DNA of 6,851 nucleotides from Sphingomonadaceae bacterium (GTDB lineage Bacteria; Pseudomonadota; Alphaproteobacteria; Sphingomonadales; Sphingomonadaceae), in NCBI GenBank assembly GCA_014380205.1, contig JACMKH010000260.1, positions 1 to 6,851 of the forward strand, given 5' to 3'. The notes beneath the pieces were generated by a model. That model searched no databases, was not told where the DNA came from, and saw nothing but the letters and a program-made list of their open reading frames with translations. Below are positions 1 through 6,851 of the stretch, one piece after another; position 1 is the first letter of the stretch; each line of letters starts with the position of its first letter. A program made the position numbers and the translations under genes.

Positions 1-626
1 CGACGCTCGACAGCGCCGCCGGGGAGACCGGCGCGCTCGCGATCCGCAGCGACATCGGCGATCCCGCCGCGAGCGAGGCGGCGATCGCGGAGGCGGCCGA
101 AGCGCTGGGCGAGCTGGATGTCGTCTTCATCAACGCCGGCGTCGGCGGCTTCGCCGAAATTCCCGCGATCAGCGAAGAATTCTGGGACTCGATCCACCAG
201 GTCAACCTGCGCGGCTGCTTCTTCGCCGCGCAGAAGGCGCTGCCGCACATGCGCGACGGCGGCGCGATCGTCGTCACCGGATCGACCGGATCGGTGATGG
301 CGATCCCGGGCAACGCCGCCTATGCCGCCGCCAAGGCGGGGCTGCGCGCGGTCGTCCGCACGCTCGCGGTCGAACTGCTGCCGCGCAAGATCCGCGTCAA
401 CATGGTCAGCCCCGGCCCGACCGAGACCCCGATCATCAACCGCAGCCAGCTCCCCCCCGAGGCGATCGACGCGCTCCGCCGGACGATGATCGCCAACGTC
501 CCGATGCGCCGCATGGGCGAGCCCGAGGAGATCGCGCGCGCGGTGCTGTTCCTCGCCTCGGACGAGGCGAGCTTCATCACGGGCGCGGATCTGTTCGTCG
601 ATGGTGGCGTGATCGATCTCGGGTAA
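1..626 (+). CDS. SDR family NAD(P)-dependent oxidoreductase (partial, 5' end outside window)
   Basis: This is the C-terminal 207 residues of a classical short-chain dehydrogenase/reductase, a cytosolic NAD(P)H-dependent oxidoreductase; reading starts at base 3 and ends at TAA 624-626. Counting visible residues, it shows the Asp of the adenine-binding loop (RSDIGD, D17), the NAG motif (44-46), and the tetrad Asn68 (in QVNLRG), Ser94 (in TGSTG), Tyr107 and Lys111 (YAAAK). The Ser-Tyr spacing of 13 is normal for the family. The SPGPTETP loop (136-143), the PMRRMGEPEEIA segment and the C-terminal SFITGADLFVDGG are typical of FabG-like classical SDRs. The TGxxxGxG cofactor motif must lie upstream of the window, so coenzyme preference cannot be judged. 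The substrate is unknown: the family includes 3-oxoacyl-ACP, sugar and alcohol dehydrogenases. It converges on secA. The family is certain, the exact function is not. Confidence 0.95.
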   Translation, partial: TLDSAAGETGALAIRSDIGDPAASEAAIAEAAEALGELDVVFINAGVGGFAEIPAISEEFWDSIHQVNLRGCFFAAQKALPHMRDGGAIVVTGSTGSVMAIPGNAAYAAAKAGLRAVVRTLAVELLPRKIRVNMVSPGPTETPIINRSQLPPEAIDALRRTMIANVPMRRMGEPEEIARAVLFLASDEASFITGADLFVDGGVIDLG

Positions 627-630
627 GCTC

Positions 631-644
631 CGGGGCCACCCCCG
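631..644. terminator. Weak GC hairpin between convergent SDR and secA genes
   Basis: A perfect 5-bp stem (CGGGG 631-635 with CCCCG 640-644) and a 4-base loop fill most of the 22-bp gap between the two convergent stop codons. It has no T-run on either side, so it is not a canonical intrinsic terminator. It may help transcription end for both genes, or be chance in GC-rich DNA. Confidence 0.25.
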
Positions 645-648
645 CCGC

Positions 649-3381
<2,733 letters not shown>

Positions 3382-3390
3382 GGGCGATGT

Positions 3391-3394
3391 TCCT
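3391..3394 (-). promoter_or_regulatory. secA ribosome binding site
   Basis: On the minus strand, AGGA lies nine bases before the ATG at 3381. It supports that start over the in-frame TTG at 3483. Confidence 0.6.
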
Positions 3395-3400
3395 GGTTCA

Positions 3401-3428
3401 GGGCCGCGAGGGCGCGCGAAATCGGCCC
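3401..3428 (-). repeat. Inverted repeat in the secA leader
   Basis: GGGCCG (3401-3406) and CGGCCC (3423-3428) can form a 6-bp all-GC stem around a 16-base loop that is itself GC-rich. The structure lies in the predicted untranslated leader of secA, six bases upstream of the AGGA ribosome binding site. It could affect translation initiation or be a chance GC-rich repeat. No regulatory ligand class is recognised. Confidence 0.35.
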
Positions 3429-3454
3429 GGAAACGCGGGAAATGGGTGGGGCGC

Positions 3455-3483
3455 GATGTAGGTTGAGGGGGGCGCTTAGTCAA
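3455..3483 (-). promoter_or_regulatory. Probable sigma-70 promoter of secA
   Basis: Read on the minus strand, TTGACT (3483-3478) is followed by a 17-base spacer and TACATC (3460-3455). This is a good match to the housekeeping consensus at ideal spacing. The predicted start near 3448 would leave a leader of about 67 bases before the secA ATG. The promoter lies in the gap just after the stop of the upstream TonB-like gene, so secA can be transcribed independently of it. Confidence 0.6.
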
Positions 3484-3501
3484 TCAGAGGCAGGCCCGGG
3501 A

Positions 3502-4161
3502 TTATTCGGCCCAGAACCTGAGCACCACAAAACCCGCCGTGGCTCTGGGCAGGCCATCCCGGCCGATCGGCGGATGAAAACGGGCGCGCCGTTCGAGCAC
3601 ACGACACGCCTGGCGGTTGACCGCGGCGCTCGGGCTGGGCCGTTCCACGCTGCACCCTGTCATCCGGCCCTCAGTTGAAATGTCGAACCGCATCACCAGC
3701 GAACCCGAGCCCGACGGCAGATCGCGGACCGGAAGGTCTCCCGGTCCATACCAACCTCGCGGCGAGTTGCGTGGGACCGCATCACCGTAGTCGGCGGCAT
3801 AGACGATGGCCGGGGCTCCGTTCTCGATCTCCCATGAAATCCCAAATGTCCCGCGCGAGCGGAACGGCGAACCCTGTCGATCGTAAGCCGGCTCATAGCG
3901 AGCGCGCTCCATGAGCAGCCGACATGTCAGATCGCCGAGCTGATCGACGTCGACATATTCCTCGCGGCAATTCTCGACGCGTCCTCCTTCCGAAATGTCG
4001 AAGCGCACGTTCGTGATGCCCGTCGTTCCGGCAGCGACGAGCTCAGGCGGATAATCCCTCGTGGTGATCCAGGACCATGGATCGGTGATCCGCCGCTGAG
4101 CGACCGAAGGATGCGCAAGCATCATGGCTGCAATTCCAGCCAGAATGAGAAATCGGCTCAC
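3502..4161 (-). CDS. Secreted protein with two TonB_C-like repeats
   Basis: This predicted periplasmic protein is 219 aa from the GTG at 4161. An N-terminal signal peptide has hydrophobic core FLILAGIAAMMLA and a likely cleavage after PSVA (residue 21). Two related repeats follow, about 36-112 and 147-219. Each reads roughly VRFDIS-x-GR, Cys, 14-15 residues, Cys-R-x-L, R-A-R-[YF]-x-P, then a closing strand. The four cysteines (65, 80, 170, 186) sit at matching positions, suggesting one disulfide per repeat. The first repeat keeps the DYPPELVAAGTTG opening typical of TonB C-terminal domains; the second has lost it. There is no proline-rich spacer or retained membrane anchor, so it is unlikely to be a true energy transducer driving TonB-dependent receptors, although databases often label such proteins 'energy transducer TonB'. 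An in-frame GTG at 4188 would give 228 aa. Exact function unknown. Confidence 0.85.
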   Translation of the reverse strand: MSRFLILAGIAAMMLAHPSVAQRRITDPWSWITTRDYPPELVAAGTTGITNVRFDISEGGRVENCREEYVDVDQLGDLTCRLLMERARYEPAYDRQGSPFRSRGTFGISWEIENGAPAIVYAADYGDAVPRNSPRGWYGPGDLPVRDLPSGSGSLVMRFDISTEGRMTGCSVERPSPSAAVNRQACRVLERRARFHPPIGRDGLPRATAGFVVLRFWAE

Positions 4162-4167
4162 TCCAAA

Positions 4168-4171
4168 CTCC
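4168..4171 (-). promoter_or_regulatory. Ribosome binding site favouring the GTG at 4161
   Basis: GGAG on the minus strand lies six bases before the GTG at 4161, an ideal spacing that yields a compact signal peptide (MSRFLILAG). The rival GTG at 4188 has AAGG (4193-4196) only four bases upstream, so it is not excluded. Confidence 0.5.
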
Positions 4172-4180
4172 GCTCTGGAC

Positions 4181-4248
4181 GGTCGCACACGACCTTGTCC
4201 GCCATCGCATCTTTCCCCCCGTTGCGAACAACCTTTGCCGTTGACGGC
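4181..4248. promoter_or_regulatory. Divergent intergenic region with three short palindromes
   Basis: The gap between the TonB-like gene and the acyl-CoA dehydrogenase gene must hold both promoters. I see no convincing -35/-10 pair in either direction. It contains three small perfect inverted repeats: GGTCG-CACA-CGACC (4181-4194), GTTG-CGAA-CAAC (4221-4232) and CCGT-TG-ACGG (4239-4248). These are candidate operator half-sites, but each is short enough to occur by chance. The first surrounds the alternative upstream GTG start of the TonB-like gene. Confidence 0.25.
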
Positions 4249-4260
4249 GGACCATTGCTA

Positions 4261-4268
4261 GGGAGGGG
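4261..4268 (+). promoter_or_regulatory. Strong ribosome binding site of the acyl-CoA dehydrogenase
   Basis: GGGAGGGG ends five bases before the ATG at 4274. It is a strong purine-rich Shine-Dalgarno sequence and fixes that start. Confidence 0.7.
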
Positions 4269-4273
4269 CTGGA

Positions 4274-5437
4274 ATGACCGCCATCGACGTGCCCGAGCCC
4301 GCCTTCATGCAGGACGAAGATGTCCGCATGTTCCATGACGCTGTGGGCACGTTTCTCGACCGGGCGGTCGACGAGAAGCGCATCGCCCAATGGCGCGCGG
4401 ACGGGCAGGTCGAGCGCGAATTCTGGCGCGAGGCGGGCCAAGCGGGGCTGCTTGGCGTTTCGGTTCCAGCCGAATATGGCGGGCATGGTGGCGATTTCCG
4501 CCATGATCTCGTGGTCGTGGATCAAGTCGCGCGCAAGGGCGTCGACGGCTTCGCGGCGAGCCTGCACAATGTCATCGTCACGCCCTACATTCAGCTCCAC
4601 GGCACCGAGCAGCAGAAGCGGCGCTGGCTGCCCGGGCTGGTCTCGGGCGAGCGCGTCGCTGCGATCGCGATGAGCGAGCCCGGCGCGGGGTCCGACCTCC
4701 AGGCGATCCGCACGACGGCGCTGCGCGACGGCAACGGCTATCGGCTTAACGGCTCCAAGACCTTCATCTCGAACGGCCAGATCGCCGATCTCATCGTCGT
4801 CGTCGCCAAGACCGATCCCAGCGAGGGGGCGCGCGGCACCTCGCTGATCGTGATCGAGACCGAGGGGCTCGAGGGGTTCAGCCGCGGCAGGAAGCTCGAC
4901 AAGATCGGGCTCGAGGCGCAGGACACATCCGAGCTGTTTTTCGACGATGTCTTCGTTCCCGCCGACAATCTGCTCGGCGGCGAGGAAGGGCGCGGCTTCA
5001 TCCAGCTGATGGCCGAGCTGCCGCGCGAGCGGCTGATCATCGCGGTCGGATCGATGATCGGGATCGAGAAGGCGCTCGAGACGACGATCGATTACGTCAA
5101 ACAGCGCCAGGCCTTCGGCCAAGCGATCATCGCGTTCCAGAACACCCAATTCACACTCGCCGAATTGAAAGCCAAGGCGACGATGGCGAAAGTGTTCGTC
5201 AACGACTGCATCGCGCGCGAGCTCGCGCGGACGCTCGACGTCACCACCGCCTCGATCGCCAAGCTGCTCGTCACCGAACTCCAGGGCGAGGTCGTCGACA
5301 AATGCCTCCAGCTGCACGGCGGCTGGGGCTATATCAACGACTATCCGATCGCGCGCATGTACCGCGACGCGCGCGTCAGCCGTATCTTCGGCGGCTCGAA
5401 CGAGATCATGAAGCTGATCATCGCGCGCTCGCTGTGA
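4274..5437 (+). CDS. Acyl-CoA dehydrogenase family protein, long-chain/isovaleryl type
   Basis: This is a complete 387-residue FAD enzyme of the acyl-CoA dehydrogenase superfamily, of normal length. Members oxidise an acyl-CoA thioester to the 2,3-enoyl-CoA in fatty-acid or branched-chain amino-acid breakdown, passing electrons to ETF; they are soluble tetramers. The N-terminal helical domain (to about 125) leads into the signature AMSEPGAGSD (132-141), the beta domain with SKTFISNG (161-168), and the C-terminal helical domain with QRQAFGQ (277-283), LQLHGGWGYI (345-354) and RIFGGSNEIM (370-379). The site that holds the catalytic Glu in medium-chain enzymes is Gly here (IFGG instead of IYEG). 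Glu252 in the PRERL motif matches the helix-G catalytic Glu of long-chain and isovaleryl-CoA dehydrogenases. Chain-length specificity cannot be read from this. It stands alone: no ETF, hydratase or thiolase gene is adjacent. Confidence 0.95.
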   Translation: MTAIDVPEPAFMQDEDVRMFHDAVGTFLDRAVDEKRIAQWRADGQVEREFWREAGQAGLLGVSVPAEYGGHGGDFRHDLVVVDQVARKGVDGFAASLHNVIVTPYIQLHGTEQQKRRWLPGLVSGERVAAIAMSEPGAGSDLQAIRTTALRDGNGYRLNGSKTFISNGQIADLIVVVAKTDPSEGARGTSLIVIETEGLEGFSRGRKLDKIGLEAQDTSELFFDDVFVPADNLLGGEEGRGFIQLMAELPRERLIIAVGSMIGIEKALETTIDYVKQRQAFGQAIIAFQNTQFTLAELKAKATMAKVFVNDCIARELARTLDVTTASIAKLLVTELQGEVVDKCLQLHGGWGYINDYPIARMYRDARVSRIFGGSNEIMKLIIARSL

Positions 5438-5452
5438 GGGGGAAACCCGCGA

Positions 5453-5470
5453 GGGGTTGACGCAAACCCC
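5453..5470. terminator. Possible hairpin downstream of the acyl-CoA dehydrogenase, overlapping the tRNA promoter
   Basis: GGGGTT (5453-5458) and AACCCC (5465-5470) form a perfect 6-bp stem with a 6-base loop, starting 16 bases after the dehydrogenase stop. No T-run follows on either strand, so it is at best an imperfect terminator. It shares bases with the proposed -35 box of tRNA-Glu. It could stop read-through from the left, or antisense transcripts from the MarR-GNAT gene on the right. Confidence 0.3.
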
Positions 5471-5485
5471 CGGCAATCCTAGCTC
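5457..5485 (+). promoter_or_regulatory. Probable promoter of tRNA-Glu
   Basis: TTGACG (5457-5462) is followed by a 17-base spacer and TAGCTC (5480-5485), a strong -35 with a poor -10. Transcription would start near 5492, about ten bases before the mature tRNA 5' end, which suits a stable-RNA gene. The segment between the -10 and the start is GC-rich, as in stringently controlled tRNA promoters. The placement is convincing; the -10 element is not. Confidence 0.5.
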
Positions 5486-5501
5486 TCGCGGCTCCGCGGG
5501 C

Positions 5502-5576
5502 GGCCCCTTCGTCTAGCGGTTAGGACGCGGCCCTCTCACGGCTGAAACACGGGTTCGATTCCCGTAGGGGTCACCA
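5502..5576 (+). tRNA. tRNA-Glu (anticodon CUC), CCA encoded
   Basis: The cloverleaf is complete. The acceptor stem is GGCCCCT (5502-5508) with AGGGGTC (5566-5572), seven pairs including one G-T. The D-arm region is GTCTAGCGGTTAGGAC. The anticodon stem is CGGCC/GGCTG (5528-5532, 5540-5544) around loop CTCTCAC, with anticodon CTC at 5535-5537 reading GAG. The T arm is ACGGG-TTCGATT-CCCGT (5549-5565). The discriminator is A5573 and the CCA end is encoded at 5574-5576. The sequence closely resembles bacterial tRNA-Glu. Its 3' half is overlapped on the opposite strand by the end of the MarR-GNAT coding region. Confidence 0.97.
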
Positions 5577-6495
5577 GGCGCTCCCCGCCATCTCCGAACT
5601 CGAGCTCCCAGGTCTCGCCCTGCTCGGCCTTGCCGAAGCCATCATGCATCGCGACCTCGGTGATTTGAAAGCCCGCGGCCTCGTAGATTCGCCGCGCGCT
5701 TTCGAGCACGGTGTGCGTCCACAGTACGAGCTTCGCGTATCCCGCCGCGCGCGCGAATGCGACGCATTCGGCGACCAGCGCCTGGCCAATCCCCAGCCCG
5801 CGCGCCCAGGGCTCGACATAGAGCAGCCGCAGCTGCGCGACATCGTCGCCCGCATCCACTAGGAACACCGATCCCGCCATCACGCCAGCGCGCTCGGCGA
5901 CCCAGCATTGCTCGCGGCCGGGCTTGAAGTTGCGGAGAAACGCCGAGGTGATCGCGCCCTGGAGCGCCTCCATCTCGCGTCTCCAGCCATAGGGCTCGTA
6001 GATGATCGACTGGCGCGCTGCGATCATGCCCATGTCGCCGGTGCGAAAGGTGCGCAGCCGCCACGGCGCGGCCTCGCCGCCGCCGAGCAGCGTCTGGATC
6101 GATTCGAGCGCGGTCGCGAGCGTGCGCTGGTCGGGCGCGGGCAACCGGTCGATCTTGTCGGCGATCCGCGAGCGCGTCCGCGCGTCGAGCGCCGCGAACG
6201 CCGCCTCGCCTTCTGGTGTCAGCGCGATGGGCCGCCGCCGCGCATCGCTGCCGCGTCCGCGGCTGATCCACCCCTTCTTCTCGAAGCGGCGCAGGATGCG
6301 GCTGAGATAGCCCGCGTCGATGCCCAGCTGGGTCTGGATGTCGGCCGCTACCGGCGCGTCGCGGTGCGCGATCTCGTAGAGCGCGCGCGCTTCGGCGAGC
6401 GACAGCCCGCTCTCCATATAGTGGACGTCCAGCGCGCCGATGAAGCGCGTGTAGAAGCGGTTGAACGTGCGAATGGCGACCACGGCGTCCGGCAT
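5536..6495 (-). CDS. Fused MarR-type HTH regulator / GNAT N-acetyltransferase
   Basis: From the ATG at 6495 this is a 319-residue cytosolic fusion of a MarR-like winged-helix DNA-binding domain (about 1-140) and a GNAT acetyltransferase domain (about 146-300). The helix-turn-helix includes ADIQTQLGIDAGYLSRIL, with recognition helix around 61-75 and a basic wing (GRGSDARRRP). The GNAT half has the acetyl-CoA-binding motif A ARGLGIGQAL at 231-240 and a late RRIYEAAGF strand/helix typical of the fold. Such fusions are a known protein class; their acetyl acceptor and target operators are generally unknown. The ATG at 6504 is an equally possible start; neither has a clear Shine-Dalgarno. An ATG at 6597 would overlap queA by 71 bases and is unlikely. 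The last 13 residues (LVTPTGIEPVFQP) and the TGA stop come from the antisense of tRNA-Glu, so the natural domain probably ends near residue 300. Confidence 0.88.
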   Translation of the reverse strand: MPDAVVAIRTFNRFYTRFIGALDVHYMESGLSLAEARALYEIAHRDAPVAADIQTQLGIDAGYLSRILRRFEKKGWISRGRGSDARRRPIALTPEGEAAFAALDARTRSRIADKIDRLPAPDQRTLATALESIQTLLGGGEAAPWRLRTFRTGDMGMIAARQSIIYEPYGWRREMEALQGAITSAFLRNFKPGREQCWVAERAGVMAGSVFLVDAGDDVAQLRLLYVEPWARGLGIGQALVAECVAFARAAGYAKLVLWTHTVLESARRIYEAAGFQITEVAMHDGFGKAEQGETWELEFGDGGERLVTPTGIEPVFQP

Positions 6496-6502
6496 CGGCC
6501 GC

Positions 6503-6530
6503 ATCTGAAGCAGATGGTTGCCGTTGTCAA
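6503..6530 (-). promoter_or_regulatory. Candidate promoter overlapping the queA stop codon
   Basis: On the minus strand a perfect -35 hexamer TTGACA (6530-6525) overlaps the TGA stop of queA. A weak -10, TCAGAT (6508-6503), follows after 16 bases. Transcription would begin close to 6495-6497, at or just before the MarR-GNAT ATG, giving a nearly leaderless mRNA, in keeping with the absence of a Shine-Dalgarno there. A small palindrome GTTG-T-CAAC (6523-6531) covers the -35 and could be an operator for the MarR domain. The -10 is poor, so co-transcription from queA is equally possible. Confidence 0.3.
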
Positions 6531-6851
6531 CTATCTCGCGGTAGCAGCAGGCTCGCATCACCATAGCTGTAGAAGCGGTAGCCCCCCGCAATCGCATGTT
6601 GATAGGCGTCGAGCATCCGCTCGCGTCCCATCAGCGCGCTGACCAGCATGAACAGCGTCGAGCGCGGCAGGTGGAAATTGGTCATCAGCCCGTCTACCGC
6701 GCGGAAGGCGTATCCCGGCGTGATGAAGATCGCGGTGTCGCCCTCGAATGGCGCGATCCGGCCGTCCTCGTCGACGGCGCTTTCGAGCAGGCGCAGGCTC
6801 GTCGTGCCGACCGCGATTACGCGCCCGCCGCCCGCGCGCGCCGCGTTGAGC
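6527..6851 (-). CDS. queA: tRNA preQ1(34) S-adenosylmethionine ribosyltransferase-isomerase QueA (partial, 5' end outside window)
   Basis: QueA transfers and isomerises the ribosyl part of S-adenosylmethionine onto preQ1 at the wobble position of tRNAs with GUN anticodons (Asp, Asn, His, Tyr), making epoxyqueuosine. The C-terminal 107 residues are visible, read from 6850 down to the TGA at 6527-6529. Recognisable family segments are [12 protein letters not shown] near the start, then [32 protein letters not shown] and the closing [14 protein letters not shown]; this C-terminal pattern is highly conserved in QueA. Nothing in the visible part is broken. The MarR-GNAT gene starts 22-31 bases downstream on the same strand, so the two may be co-transcribed. 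The usual neighbour tgt is not on this side. Confidence 0.95.
   Translation of the reverse strand, partial: LNAARAGGGRVIAVGTTSLRLLESAVDEDGRIAPFEGDTAIFITPGYAFRAVDGLMTNFHLPRSTLFMLVSALMGRERMLDAYQHAIAGGYRFYSYGDASLLLPRDS

Noticed and set aside
3382..3483. N-terminal extension of 34 residues on SecA from a TTG at 3483
   Set aside because: The extension is Pro/Arg-rich and unlike SecA. Its TTG forms part of a good -35 box, and the ATG at 3381 has a ribosome binding site and the normal family N terminus.
4043..5476. Long open frame of 477 codons on the minus strand, opposite the acyl-CoA dehydrogenase
   Set aside because: It mirrors the codon pattern of the real dehydrogenase gene, overlaps the start of the TonB-like gene, and has no recognisable domain. 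It is a GC-rich shadow frame.
5502..5576. tRNA-Glu as an attachment site for an integrated element
   Set aside because: tRNA genes are common integration sites, but no integrase gene and no repeated copy of the tRNA 3' end is seen in the window; the flanks are ordinary genes.
6496..6597. Longer start of the MarR-GNAT gene at the ATG at 6597
   Set aside because: It would overlap the conserved C-terminal coding region of queA by 71 bases and add residues with no match to the MarR fold.
5502..6851. Functional link between queA and the adjacent tRNA-Glu
   Set aside because: QueA acts on tRNAs with GUN anticodons. This tRNA has CUC and is not a queuosine substrate, so the adjacency is probably incidental.

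Overview
This 6.85-kb window looks like ordinary core chromosome of a GC-rich alphaproteobacterium. A sphingomonad (Sphingomonas-like) is the best guess. The reasons are the high G+C content, the close fit of SecA and QueA to alphaproteobacterial forms, a small periplasmic protein with two cysteine-bearing TonB_C-like repeats of the kind common in sphingomonads, and a tRNA gene that encodes its own CCA. The assignment rests on reading the sequence, not on a database search. No mobile element, CRISPR array, phage gene or toxin-antitoxin pair is visible.

Layout, left to right. (1) Positions 1-626, plus strand: the C-terminal 207 residues of a short-chain dehydrogenase/reductase, with its N terminus outside the window. 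(2) Positions 649-3381, minus strand: complete secA, the ATPase motor of the Sec translocon, converging on the SDR gene with a 22-bp gap. A good promoter (TTGACT-N17-TACATC) lies about 75-100 bp upstream of its start codon, and an inverted repeat lies in its leader. (3) Positions 3502-4161 (or 4188), minus strand: a small secreted protein with two TonB_C-like repeats. (4) A divergent intergenic region holding several short palindromes. (5) Positions 4274-5437, plus strand: an acyl-CoA dehydrogenase of the long-chain/isovaleryl type, with its probable catalytic Glu on helix G. (6) Positions 5502-5576, plus strand: tRNA-Glu(CUC) with its own promoter. (7) Positions 5536-6495, minus strand: a fused MarR-type regulator/GNAT acetyltransferase whose last 13 codons and stop are read from the antisense strand of the tRNA. 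(8) Positions 6527-6851, minus strand: the C-terminal 107 residues of queA (queuosine biosynthesis), 22-31 bp upstream of the MarR-GNAT gene and on the same strand.

The genes do not form one pathway. They are neighbouring housekeeping and single-gene units: protein export (secA), envelope (TonB-like), acyl-CoA oxidation, translation (tRNA-Glu), tRNA modification (queA) and a stand-alone regulator/acetyltransferase. The least ordinary feature is the antiparallel overlap of the MarR-GNAT gene with tRNA-Glu, in which the stop codon is supplied by the complement of anticodon bases 35-36 plus A37. I did not find a convincing new multi-gene system here.
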